NCBI GenBank assembly: GCA_014859835.1
Contig: JACZKW010000047.1
Coordinates: forward strand, 1-64,000
Reading direction: 5' to 3'
DNA from: UBA9653 sp014859835
GTDB lineage: Archaea; Thermoplasmatota; Thermoplasmata; UBA10834
DNA length: 64,000 nucleotides
The notes beneath the pieces are model-generated. The model ran no database searches. It worked only from the letters and a program-made list of their open reading frames with translations, and had not been told where the DNA came from. Made by a program: the position numbers and the translations under genes. Below, piece by piece: positions 47,621-55,413 of this stretch (the first letter of the stretch is position 1; every line of letters begins with the position of its first letter).

Positions 47621-48793
47621 ATGCCTTCTGAGGACAGGGAACTGCTCGTGCCATTCATCCCAGGTGATGGGATCGGTCCAGATATCACAATAGCTGCCCA
47701 GACCGTGATCGAAGCGGCCATCAACAAGGCCACCGACAATCGGGTCAGGGTCAAGTGGGAACATCTAATGGCTGGACAGGAATCCTTCGATATTACTGGC
47801 GAATGGCTGCCTCGCGCGACAATAGACAGGATAAAAGCGGTCGGAATCGCGATCAAAGGTCCACTGACGACGCCTGTGGGCGGGGGAATAAGGAGCCTGA
47901 ACGTCGTCCTCAGGCAAGTGTTAGATCTCTATTCATCTGTCCGGCCGGTTCGTCACTTCCGCGGGGTTCCTAGCCCTGTTAAGAATCCCGAGAAGATGAA
48001 CATGGTGATATTCCGTGAGAACACGGAGGACGTTTACAAGGGTCTGGAGTGGAAGCGCGGCTCAGAGGAAATTGGCAGATTGAGGCAGTTCCTCCGATCT
48101 GACCTGGGCGTAGATATCTCTGAGGATTCCGGCCTCGGTCTCAAACCTATATCTGAATTCGCCTCGAAGAGGCTGATCCGAGCAGCCATGGTGCATGGTA
48201 TCCGACATCATAGGAAGTCGGTAACGCTCGTCCACAAGGGGAATATAATGAAGTACACTGAAGGGGCCTTCCGCGACTGGGGATACGAACTCGCGAGGGA
48301 CGAATTCTCGGACGTGACGATATTCGAAGGAAAAGACGGAGATGCCACAGATATCGATGGCAAGATTCTGTTGAACGACCGGATAGCGGACAACATGTTC
48401 CAACAGATACTGACTCGGCCAGATGAGTACTCCGTGCTGGCCGCCCCGAACCTCAACGGTGACTATCTCGCCGACGCGTGTGCCGCCCAAGTCGGGGGTC
48501 TGGGGTTCGCTCCAGGCGCGAACATCGGCGATGGTGTCGCAGTGTTCGAACCTGTCCACGGGACGGCGCCCAAGTATGCAGGGAAGGACATTGCGAACCC
48601 AAGCGCTCTGATTCTCTCCGGCGCGATGATGCTGGATCATATCGGATTTGCAGAAGCTGCCAGGTCGATAGAAAAAGCTCTTGAGATGACAATATCCGAT
48701 GGGTTTGTGACCTGGGACGTGGCGCGGCAGATTGGATCAAGCAGCTATGTTGGCACGAGGAAGTACGCCGCGGAAATCGTTGCGAGGATATGA
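47621..48793 (+). CDS. icd: NADP-dependent isocitrate dehydrogenase
   Basis: Oxidatively decarboxylates isocitrate to 2-oxoglutarate. The 390-residue protein follows E. coli Icd closely: FIPGDGIGPDI, GPLTTPVGGGIRSLNVVLRQ (Ser, Asn and Arg that bind isocitrate), LDLYSSVRPVRHF, FRENTEDVYKGLEW, VTLVHKGNIMKYTEGAFRDWGY, NLNGDYLADACAAQVGG and HGTAPKYAGKDIANP. The Lys-Tyr in HGTAPKYAG is the NADP-specifying pair of bacterial Icd. Homoisocitrate and isopropylmalate dehydrogenases are shorter (about 330-350) and lack these features. It ends the four-gene cassette and probably supplies 2-oxoglutarate for glutamate synthesis. It converges on the antiporter gene with 6 nt between stops. Confidence 0.93.
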   Translation: MPSEDRELLVPFIPGDGIGPDITIAAQTVIEAAINKATDNRVRVKWEHLMAGQESFDITGEWLPRATIDRIKAVGIAIKGPLTTPVGGGIRSLNVVLRQVLDLYSSVRPVRHFRGVPSPVKNPEKMNMVIFRENTEDVYKGLEWKRGSEEIGRLRQFLRSDLGVDISEDSGLGLKPISEFASKRLIRAAMVHGIRHHRKSVTLVHKGNIMKYTEGAFRDWGYELARDEFSDVTIFEGKDGDATDIDGKILLNDRIADNMFQQILTRPDEYSVLAAPNLNGDYLADACAAQVGGLGFAPGANIGDGVAVFEPVHGTAPKYAGKDIANPSALILSGAMMLDHIGFAEAARSIEKALEMTISDGFVTWDVARQIGSSSYVGTRKYAAEIVARI

Positions 48794-48799
48794 GGGAAA

Positions 48800-50098
48800 T
48801 CATGCTTTTGTCAATCTCTTCCTCAGTTCCTTTCTCTGTCTGCTATCGATACCCTTCTCAGTTATGACGCTGAAGATCGTGGTCAGGAGTGTAGTCCCGA
48901 ATATCACGATGAGCGTGGTGTTAAGGATTAGCACACCGAGAGCGGGATCCCATATGGCCGAATCTGCCAGGACAACAGCCGGCAACGTGGCTAGTACCGC
49001 AGCCGCCAATCCCCTCGGCATGCTGGCGAAGACCGTTTCGGCATCCTCTATGTTGAGATTCCCCAACTTCCACGCGAGCATTGCAGCTATCCATCGAATG
49101 AGGACTATGACGCTTATCATCAGCAGGCCAGCGATCAGGTGTATCTCTGTGAAAGTGCTGAACCTGAACAGCAATCCGAGGTAGACGAAGAAGAAAGTCC
49201 TGACAAAGAAAGTGATCTCAGAATGGAATTGTTGTATCTGCACATTAGAGGATAATGTGAGTGATATGTTGGACAGCCGTCTTTTAATGAACTGACGGTT
49301 CCCTACGGCTAGGCCAAACGCGAGAGCGGCGACCGCTCCAGAGCTGCTGATGGGTGACAGCTCGACCGTCCCTGCAACTATGAACAATGCTGCGATCGTG
49401 ATCATATATGACAGCGGTTGATTCTGAAGCTTCTGTAGCACGAAGAGCCATAGTATTCCTGCCACGAAACCAATGACCCCTCCGAGCAGGAACTTCGATG
49501 CAAGGTCCCTTGTTATCAATACCCAATTCAAATCCTCAGTCAGTATCACACGGATCAGGGACAGGGAGATGACTATGACGAGCACATCCGTTGTTATGCT
49601 CTCCATTATCAGCATAGCCTTTGTCTGCGGTCTTATCCTCATCTTGCTGACGATGGGTATCACGATCGCCCCGCTCGTGCCACCGACTATGGCACCCATG
49701 GTCAAGGAAAGGAGGATGTCGATGTTCATCAGGAAGTGGAGTGCGAGGGCGATGGTCACGAATGTGAGGAAGAAAGCCACGATGGACATGAATGCGGATA
49801 GCCGCATAGATTCAACGACGGATTTTATGTCTAGGCTCAATCCACCATCGAAGAGGATTATCACGAGCGCTGCCGAAAGGAACAGCTCTTTGAAATTGTC
49901 GATGGCCGCTAGGGCGTCATGGCTGACTAGATTGAACCGTTCACCGAATATATCTGGGCCGATGACCATGCCAAGGATTATGAGAATCAGTACATCTGGT
50001 ATCCTGTATCTAGTGAAGATCACATTCCCGAAGAATCCTAGGAATATGATGGAGCCGATTGCCATGAATGCCGTTATCGTCCCCGTATCCATATCCAT
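48800..50098 (-). CDS. CPA1-type cation/proton antiporter
   Basis: A 432-residue integral membrane protein with about 12 hydrophobic segments and a short basic cytoplasmic tail (RKELRKRLTKA). Family features are the first segment with RYRIPDVLILIILGMVIGP, the following ALVIILFDGGLSLD, then GGTSGAIVIPIVS and ITTDVLVIVISLSL, and a late segment with MPRGLAAAVLATLP. The ITTD region corresponds to the ion-binding Asp of the family (usually ND or DD). It probably exchanges Na+ or K+ for protons. There is no C-terminal TrkA-like regulatory domain. ATG 50098 is chosen from the near-repeat MCMDMDTG; the start could be 6 nt either way. Confidence 0.85.
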   Translation of the reverse strand: MDMDTGTITAFMAIGSIIFLGFFGNVIFTRYRIPDVLILIILGMVIGPDIFGERFNLVSHDALAAIDNFKELFLSAALVIILFDGGLSLDIKSVVESMRLSAFMSIVAFFLTFVTIALALHFLMNIDILLSLTMGAIVGGTSGAIVIPIVSKMRIRPQTKAMLIMESITTDVLVIVISLSLIRVILTEDLNWVLITRDLASKFLLGGVIGFVAGILWLFVLQKLQNQPLSYMITIAALFIVAGTVELSPISSSGAVAALAFGLAVGNRQFIKRRLSNISLTLSSNVQIQQFHSEITFFVRTFFFVYLGLLFRFSTFTEIHLIAGLLMISVIVLIRWIAAMLAWKLGNLNIEDAETVFASMPRGLAAAVLATLPAVVLADSAIWDPALGVLILNTTLIVIFGTTLLTTIFSVITEKGIDSRQRKELRKRLTKA

Positions 50099-50252
50099 GC
50101 ACACCGTGAGTGATTGTCTTCTCTGACGGAAATCTGTCTTACAATCCGAAATATCTCGACATTCGGAGAAACGCCCAGGTTAGTATTTTATTGTATTGGC
50201 CTCGCAGCCATCAGGCACGGATATCTCATTGCTCATATTGGATGGCCCAATC

Positions 50253-50262
50253 GTTATTTATC
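50253..50262 (+). promoter_or_regulatory. TATA box of trxB
   Basis: GTTATTTATC begins 31 nt before ATG 50284, which fits a leaderless message. Confidence 0.6.
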
Positions 50263-50283
50263 ATGCACTCGATGCACGTCGTG

Positions 50284-51249
50284 ATGACAATCGAGGGCGT
50301 TTCCTCAGATTCCTCGGATATCAGTCCTCAGGAATTCGACGTCGTGATCATTGGTGCAGGTCCAGCGGGACTAGCCGCTGGAATATATGCCAAACGAGCC
50401 GGCTTGAACTGTATCATCTTGGAGAAAGGAGTTCCTGGAGGCCAGGTCCTCACCAGTCCGATGATCGAGAACTATCCCGGGTTTCCTGAGATTGAAGGCA
50501 TGAAGCTGATGGACATAATGGCCGAGCACGCGAGAAGGTATGTCGATATTAGAGAAGGTGAGGACGTTCTGCGCGTGCGCAGCGGAGAGCGGTTCCAACT
50601 CTCGACCACATCCTCGAAATATATTTCCAGAGCACTCATACTGGCAACCGGGGCCACTCACAGAAAGCTAGGCGCGCCCGGTGAGAATAAGTTGGCGGGC
50701 AGGGGCGTAAGCTATTGCGCGACTTGCGACGGGTTCTTTTACAAGACGAAGGAGGTCGTCGTCATCGGGGGCGGAAACACCGCATTGACCGACGCACTGT
50801 ACCTTCATTCGATCGACTGCAAGGTGACTTTAATACACCGTAGGGGATCGTTCAGAGCGGACAAACACCTTCAGGACAGCATTGCGGAAAGGAAGATCCA
50901 GGTGCTATTCGATACTGTAGTGGACGAGATACTGGGAGAGAACGGGGTGACTAGCGTTAAGCTGAGGGATCTGAAAACCGGGGTCACGCAGGAGATGGTG
51001 GTCAGCGGCGTTTTCGTGGCGATCGGTGAAGTCCCCAGCAGCCAGCTCGCATCCGAGCTGGGGTTGAACCAGGACCCAGGTGGCTTCATAATCGTGGACC
51101 AGTCATTCCGGACGAGCGTGCCTTTTGTCTATGCTGCGGGGGATGTGTCAGGAGGTATCCGACAGATCGTCGCGGCAGTGCACGGAGGAGCGGCGGCTGC
51201 TCTATCCTGCTTTGAAGATCTGGTCAACCCATACTATAGGAAGACCTGA
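50284..51249 (+). CDS. trxB: Thioredoxin reductase-like flavoprotein
   Basis: About 321 residues. It has the FAD motif VVIIGAGPAGLAAGIYAKRAG, GGQVLTSPMIENYPGFP, ILATGATHRKLGAPGE, the redox-active CATC in VSYCATCDGFFY, the nucleotide-binding VVVIGGGNTALTDALYLH and the C-terminal FAD block VYAAGDVSGGIRQIVAA. The second dinucleotide motif is followed by IHRRGSFRAD, where HRR(x)xxR usually signals NADPH preference. It would reduce thioredoxin, for which a gene lies at 61936. ATG 50284 is chosen from the TATA position and the family N-terminus; the frame reads on upstream to 50110 without support. It is monocistronic. Confidence 0.93.
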   Translation: MTIEGVSSDSSDISPQEFDVVIIGAGPAGLAAGIYAKRAGLNCIILEKGVPGGQVLTSPMIENYPGFPEIEGMKLMDIMAEHARRYVDIREGEDVLRVRSGERFQLSTTSSKYISRALILATGATHRKLGAPGENKLAGRGVSYCATCDGFFYKTKEVVVIGGGNTALTDALYLHSIDCKVTLIHRRGSFRADKHLQDSIAERKIQVLFDTVVDEILGENGVTSVKLRDLKTGVTQEMVVSGVFVAIGEVPSSQLASELGLNQDPGGFIIVDQSFRTSVPFVYAAGDVSGGIRQIVAAVHGGAAAALSCFEDLVNPYYRKT

Positions 51250-51304
51250 AACCACTCGTGTCAGGGTCCGCGATGATTGCCGTCGACAAGCCATTTCCAA
51301 CAGT

Positions 51305-52093
51305 CTATCTCTCTCCGATGTCCAACTGCAAATAGTGTATTTCCGAGTCGTGAAGCTCCTCCATGACCAGCAGACCCTTGTCCGCGAACCCCTTCTTCTC
51401 GAACCAGCTCGATGGACCATTGGGGAACACGCCCTTCTTGGCAGCGGCCACTGAAACCCTTTCGAATCCCCAGTTCCTGAGGTCAGCTATCAGGCGTTCC
51501 AATGGTTGGGTCTTATAATCTAAGGTCTCATGCGACAGATACACGCATGTGAGGAACGCATCACCGTCTTCCTTGTCCAGAATCGGGTACGGTACCGCCG
51601 TTGAGGGCAGGAATTCTGCACCTCCGATGCAGGAACCGTCGTGGAAGTGCATGTACCCTATGTGATTCAGACGGTGAGTCTGGAGTATTCCTGCCGTCCA
51701 CTCTGCCTTGCCTCTGCAGAGTCCTATGTCTTGAGTATTGGTGCAGGGTTCGCATGTTGATAGGACCGATTCGGGTGTTATCATCACTAGATCGCCTCGG
51801 ACCACACTGTCCCCTTGTTCGATATTCGAAGGTGACGAATCCACAATGTCATCATCGAGCAATTGCAGAACTCGCTCCTTGGTGAAGGGACCATGCAGAC
51901 GATACCGGTCATTGACTATGAGCATCTGAGGGGAGAACACCCTGTATTCCTCACACGCTGACCTGTCCTCTGAGATGTCGAACAGCTCAAGCTGCACACC
52001 CTCCTTCCAGGCGATGGTCTTGATTCGAGCCAGCAGATAGCCGTTACGAGGGCACTGGTTGCCGAAGTAGAAGAACTTGATACTCCTAACCAA
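51305..52093 (-). CDS. Thioredoxin-fold and GNAT-like two-domain protein
   Basis: A 262-residue protein. The N-terminal 75 residues resemble a thioredoxin fold (strand SIKFFYFGNQCPRNGYLLARI, then LELFDISED, VFSPQMLIVND, FTKERVLQLLDD), with a single Cys instead of CxxC. The rest (about 95-255) has a GNAT-like outline: GYMHFHDGSCIGGAEFLP, AFLTCVYLSH, LIADLRNWGFERVSVAAA and WFEKKGFADKGLLVMEEL. The closest idea from memory is the YoaP group of acetyltransferases, where a thioredoxin-like domain accompanies GNAT, but here the order is reversed. TTG 52093 is the annotated start without a convincing ribosome site. Substrate unknown. Confidence 0.6.
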   Translation of the reverse strand: MVRSIKFFYFGNQCPRNGYLLARIKTIAWKEGVQLELFDISEDRSACEEYRVFSPQMLIVNDRYRLHGPFTKERVLQLLDDDIVDSSPSNIEQGDSVVRGDLVMITPESVLSTCEPCTNTQDIGLCRGKAEWTAGILQTHRLNHIGYMHFHDGSCIGGAEFLPSTAVPYPILDKEDGDAFLTCVYLSHETLDYKTQPLERLIADLRNWGFERVSVAAAKKGVFPNGPSSWFEKKGFADKGLLVMEELHDSEIHYLQLDIGER

Positions 52094-52378
52094 TCTTACC
52101 CGTCCATCTTCTCAACGCCGGATGGTAGATACATGCCTTCCGGCGATTTTCTCGAAAAACATGGAACATCGATGGCCATGGTCTTTTCGGAGCCGTTTTG
52201 CTCGTTAATCGCCGTATTATCACTGTTACGGTCGCTGGATCACGGCGGGGACGACTACAAATGCCTATGAACACAAAATCTGGGTTGGCGCAAATCATAT
52301 ATTATAGTGGTTAAGGTCATGGTGGTTTCATACCGGGCTGATCACACAGTTCGGGAACATATAATGGAGGTAGTCCAA
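52094..52378 (+). promoter_or_regulatory. Promoter region of the small zinc-finger gene
   Basis: No gene is supported here. A TATA box CATATATTATAG lies at about 52295-52306 and a ribosome site GGAGGTAG at about 52365-52372, giving the gene at 52379 a leader of about 50 nt. Confidence 0.5.
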
Positions 52379-52558
52379 ATGGACGACAGACCACGCAGAC
52401 AGAACCGCGACGGATTCGATTCCCGCCCACGTGAAATGCACAACGTGAAGTGTTCTGACTGTGGTGCCGACACACAGGTCCCCTTTAAGCCGACTGAGGG
52501 CCGACCAGTGTACTGCAAGGAATGTTATCAGAAGCACAGACCACCACGCCGATTCTAA
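52379..52558 (+). CDS. Small CxxC-x17-CxxC zinc-finger protein
   Basis: A 59-residue basic protein with one zinc site: CSDC, exactly 17 residues, then CKEC, within the family block VPFKPTEGRPVYCKECYQKHRPPRRF. Proteins of this type are common in archaea and some bacteria, usually as short stand-alone proteins presumed to bind nucleic acid; no specific role is established. The N-terminal 20 residues are rich in Arg/Asp. GGAGGTAG lies about 6 nt before the ATG and a TATA box about 80 nt before. A longer frame from 52307 would start near the TATA box and is rejected. Confidence 0.82.
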   Translation: MDDRPRRQNRDGFDSRPREMHNVKCSDCGADTQVPFKPTEGRPVYCKECYQKHRPPRRF

Positions 52559-52668
52559 GCCTATCGACTGGTCTGACTGCTAGATATCAAATCCACAAAC
52601 CCGATCCTTTTCATATACACCCCTTATTAGGGGCCTCTCCGCAGATGATCGACCCTCACGCGGCGGGG

Positions 52669-52677
52669 AAATGTTTA
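52669..52677 (+). promoter_or_regulatory. TATA box of the desulforedoxin gene
   Basis: ATGTTTATT lies about 45-50 nt before GTG 52721, leaving a leader of about 20 nt with GGAGGTGAG. Confidence 0.5.
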
Positions 52678-52720
52678 TTCGACCCAGACCGCTTAGACCT
52701 CCTATCTGGAGGTGAGAAAT

Positions 52721-52840
52721 GTGGTGAAGGGAAAACTTGGCAAGACATATCACTGTGATATCTGTGGTCAGGACGTGAAGGTCACAAAGGAAGGTGTCGG
52801 AGTCCTGGTGTGCTGCAACAAGCCTATGAACGAAATGTGA
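52721..52840 (+). CDS. dsr: Desulforedoxin (single-domain, 39 residues)
   Basis: A very short gene: VVKGKLGKTYHCDICGQDVKV begins the protein, and it ends CCNKPMNEM. The iron ligands CDIC and the adjacent CC match desulforedoxin, which is also the N-terminal domain of desulfoferrodoxin/superoxide reductase; D. gigas desulforedoxin is 36 residues. The whole domain is present with Gly-Val-Gly before LVCC. The start is GTG 52721 (or the next GTG), with GGAGGTGAG 4-7 nt upstream; the ATG at 52719 is out of frame and stops after two codons. A TATA box precedes it. It probably carries one electron for an oxygen or peroxide defence enzyme. The gene symbol is provisional. Confidence 0.88.
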   Translation: MVKGKLGKTYHCDICGQDVKVTKEGVGVLVCCNKPMNEM

Positions 52841-52917
52841 GCACCCAGTCGCCGTCAGCTGCCCTCCATGCGGAATGTGGGAGCCAGCGCTGCCTTTTAT
52901 GATTCTATTAGATTGAG

Positions 52918-53014
52918 TGGGCCCGATCGGATTTGAACCGATGACCAACTGGTCTCTCAGGGAATTTTTATTCCCGTATGAGCCAATCGCTCCGCCGGAC
53001 TAAGCTACGGGCCC
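52918..53014 (-). tRNA. tRNA with CAT anticodon (elongator Met or Ile2), canonical intron
   Basis: On the minus strand, acceptor GGGCCCG pairs with CGGGCCC, discriminator A; CCA is not encoded. T stem ATCGG/CCGAT. The anticodon stem ATTGG/CCAGT encloses CTCATA, a 23-nt intron (52954-52976) and A38, so the anticodon is CAT. The intron sits at the canonical 37/38 site in a perfect bulge-helix-bulge: CTCA/TGAG helix, bulges TAC and AGA, inner stem GGGAAT/ATTCCC. CAT may be elongator Met or agmatidine-modified Ile2; the GGGCC acceptor slightly favours Ile2. There is no initiator signature. Confidence 0.9.
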
Positions 53015-53096
53015 GTGTGATTGCTCCTAATCGCCCGATTACATATTAGGATTTCTGTGCCGTTCGCTTCCTTGACTACGGTCAGGCACTCGAACT

Positions 53097-53654
53097 TCAG
53101 TACCTGTAAGTCCTCGTCTTGCCGGTCTCCAATTCTACGCCCAGTCCCAGAGAGACTCTGTTGGAGAAGTTGAAGTAGCTCGCAATCAGGTTCGCTCGAA
53201 GGATCTCCTGGTCGGTCAGTCCAGCATCCCTTAGGTCCACTATGTCATCGGCCGTGATGTCCTTCGGGTCAAGAGTAAGCTTCGCGGCATATGCCAGGAG
53301 TGACTTGTTCCTGGGAGTCTCATGTTTCGAGGCATATTCCGCAAGAAGGCTCTTCAGAGCGCCAGGGTCTTTATCTACGCACTCGAGCGCTTCCGAATGG
53401 TGCACGACACCATAGGCGCACTTGTTCGCCGCCGAGACCACGACAGCGATCATCTCCCTCTCCTCCCTCGAAAGAGGCCCAGGGCCCATCATCAGTTGCT
53501 CGTAAATATCGATTTGATGCGAAAGGACGTCTGGCTCCATCCCCTCCGCTCTGAATATGTTGGCTAGGTGTCCCCGTTCCTTCACTATTCTCTCATAGAC
53601 TTCCTTCGTCCTGTCCGTCGCTTCTAGGGGGTCTATTGTCCTTATCCAAGCCAT
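53097..53654 (-). CDS. AhpD-like / carboxymuconolactone decarboxylase family protein with altered active site
   Basis: A 185-residue all-helical protein of the peroxidase-related AhpD type: PLSREEREMIAVVVSAANKCAYGVVHHSEAL in the centre and ASYFNFSNRVSLGLGVELE at the C-terminus. In active AhpD-like enzymes the centre reads CxYC-xx-HH. Here it reads CAYGVVHH: the second cysteine is glycine (TGT to GGT by a single base), while the first Cys and both His remain. A classic dithiol peroxidase cycle is therefore unlikely. The ATG at 53654 has GGAG about 11 nt upstream. It lies beside the CAT tRNA and near desulforedoxin, in a stretch of redox genes. Confidence 0.82.
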   Translation of the reverse strand: MAWIRTIDPLEATDRTKEVYERIVKERGHLANIFRAEGMEPDVLSHQIDIYEQLMMGPGPLSREEREMIAVVVSAANKCAYGVVHHSEALECVDKDPGALKSLLAEYASKHETPRNKSLLAYAAKLTLDPKDITADDIVDLRDAGLTDQEILRANLIASYFNFSNRVSLGLGVELETGKTRTYRY

Positions 53655-53777
53655 GTCAAACCGTCTCCTGTCTTCTAGGGTTCTTCGAATTCAGTGTACT
53701 GACGAGGGCTGGTTATAAGCCTTGTCCTCGGCCTCTTGTGCTGCAGAGGTTAATATCCATTCCGTCAGTACGCGGGC

Positions 53778-54752
53778 GTGTTCAGCGAGAAAGGACGGGC
53801 TATCTGGTTCCTCGCACTCTTGTCTCCAATCACTGTCGAGCTCCTTTCAGGCTCGTCTCCACCCATCGAGTTCTTCCACCCATTCGGATTCCTGCTCCTC
53901 CTCGGTATGTATGGTGCAGGAGTCCTGCTGATCCGTGAGCTCACTGTGATCTGGCGGAAGGGTTGGGCGACCACGATCGTGCTCGGTTTCGCGTATGCCG
54001 TGGCCGAGGAAGGTGTCGCGGTCAAGAGCTTCTTCGATCCTGGCTGGGCCGATCTGGGAGCGCTTTCTGAATTTGGACGCTTCGCCGAGGTGAATTGGAT
54101 ATGGGCGACCTGGTTGAGCATCTTCCATTCAATGATCAGTATCTGCCTGCCGATATTGATCTTCAACCTCTGGTATCCCCATCTCAGGGAAGAACGGATT
54201 CTGGTCCCGAGGCGATTCAAGCTGGTCGGCGCGATATATCTCATAGACCTCGCATTCGCTGCGATTGTGTTCGTGTCGATTCAGGACTACTACCCTCCGC
54301 CTCTGCAGTACGTCGCGTCCATTCTCATGACCATCATCTTCGTGCTCATCGCTAGAGAGTTTCCAATCGATCTGGTGAGCGCCAGGCACGAGTTGCCAAC
54401 ATGGAGTCCGTGGCGATTCATCGCATTTGGGTTCACACTCATACTCCTGGACTTCATCATCGCATCTTCGGCACTGTCCGCCATGCCAGCTATAGTGGCC
54501 ATCGTGACCATTTTGATGGTGAACGCGGCCGCTCTGTTGCTGCTCCAACATAAGCTCGGCAGGTGTCAGAACTCATTGCACAAGGCGAACCTCGCGCTCG
54601 GGTTCGTCCTATTCTTTATCGTCCTGGCCCCGATCCATGAGGTGTCCGATGGGATGATCGGCATGTCTGTTGTTGGTGTATGCTATCTGATGTTCATGAT
54701 CGCTCTGATCAAGAAGGTGCGGCCCAGGGTCGAAAGTGTCAACCCTTTCTGA
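53778..54752 (+). CDS. Polytopic membrane protein of unknown function
   Basis: A 324-residue protein with eight or nine hydrophobic segments. Conserved-looking blocks are SPPIEFFHPFGFLLLLGMYGAG in the second segment, YAVAEEGVAVKSFFDPGWADL between segments three and four, and VNWIWATWLSIFHSMISI. The AEEG dipeptide followed by a helix is faintly like CPBP-type intramembrane proteases but lacks the later His motifs, so I do not assign that family. Similar uncharacterised membrane proteins exist in archaea and actinobacteria. The start is GTG 53778, about 26 nt after the TATA-like GTTAATATC (53749-53757), which suggests a leaderless message. Confidence 0.7.
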   Translation: MFSEKGRAIWFLALLSPITVELLSGSSPPIEFFHPFGFLLLLGMYGAGVLLIRELTVIWRKGWATTIVLGFAYAVAEEGVAVKSFFDPGWADLGALSEFGRFAEVNWIWATWLSIFHSMISICLPILIFNLWYPHLREERILVPRRFKLVGAIYLIDLAFAAIVFVSIQDYYPPPLQYVASILMTIIFVLIAREFPIDLVSARHELPTWSPWRFIAFGFTLILLDFIIASSALSAMPAIVAIVTILMVNAAALLLLQHKLGRCQNSLHKANLALGFVLFFIVLAPIHEVSDGMIGMSVVGVCYLMFMIALIKKVRPRVESVNPF

Positions 54753-54771
54753 GAGATCGATGAGAAACATG

Positions 54772-54847
54772 TGGCGCCGTCGAACGGGTTCGAACCGTTG
54801 ACCTTCCGCTTAACAGGCGGACGCTCTACCGACTGAGCTACGACGGC
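54772..54847 (-). tRNA. tRNA-Asn(GTT), CCA encoded
   Basis: On the minus strand, acceptor GCCGTCG pairs with CGACGGC, followed by G73 and encoded CCA. D stem GCTC/GAGC; anticodon stem TCCGC/GCGGA with loop CTGTTAA (anticodon GTT); T stem AACGG/CCGTT with TTCGAAC. There is no intron. Confidence 0.96.
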
Positions 54848-54951
54848 ATGCTTGGCTCGCAGGCGCAGTTAACCTGACCAGTTTAATAAGCCTTTTGCCA
54901 CTGGGGCCGTCTCGGACACGTTCAGAACCATTGCGCGGGAGCATGGACCGA

Positions 54952-55269
54952 CTATTCGATGGACACTCGCAGCTCATTGACGGTAGAGCTCATCGTCTCC
55001 AGGATGTCCTTCAGGTGGTCGAGAAAGTCCTGTATCTTGTCGGTCGTGATCGCCCCGTCCGGCGAAGGTTCGATCAATCCCTCTTGCTCCAGGATCCTGA
55101 GAGAATACCTGACCTTGTGCTGTGGATACTCTAGCATCTCCGCCAAGCGTATGATGCCTATGGGCTCGTTGTCCATGATCGCCTTGAGCATCGCAACATG
55201 CCTCTGGAGCAAATCTATCTCGGCCTCGATCTTGCTCGTCAGAACAGATTTGCCTGCCTTTCCTTTCAT
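54952..55269 (-). CDS. Small winged-helix (putative DNA-binding) protein
   Basis: A 105-residue protein with an N-terminal helix, a winged helix-turn-helix (IIRLAEMLEYPQHKVRYSLRILEQEGLIEPSPDGAI, about 38-75) and a C-terminal helix (DKIQDFLDHLKDILETMSSTVNEL) fit for dimerisation. It resembles archaeal one-domain transcription regulators and may be a repressor or a chromatin-associated protein. GGAAGG precedes the ATG by about 10 nt. The ABC transporter operon is divergent from it, 144 nt away, and would be the first target to test if it regulates locally. Confidence 0.72.
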   Translation of the reverse strand: MKGKAGKSVLTSKIEAEIDLLQRHVAMLKAIMDNEPIGIIRLAEMLEYPQHKVRYSLRILEQEGLIEPSPDGAITTDKIQDFLDHLKDILETMSSTVNELRVSIE

Positions 55270-55378
55270 TTGGATTCCTTCCAGCGATAATCAGACACGA
55301 CTTGTCGTGCTACATGATAACACTTGAGTACCTTAAAGCGTCGGAAGAAACCACCGAGTTGGTAACGGCGCGACCAAA

Positions 55379-55388
55379 CTTGATATAA
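55379..55388 (+). promoter_or_regulatory. TATA box of the ABC transporter operon
   Basis: TTGATATAAG lies 26-35 nt before ATG 55414, which fits a leaderless first gene. Confidence 0.55.
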
Positions 55389-55413
55389 GTTCTAATGGAT
55401 AACTCCGGCCACG

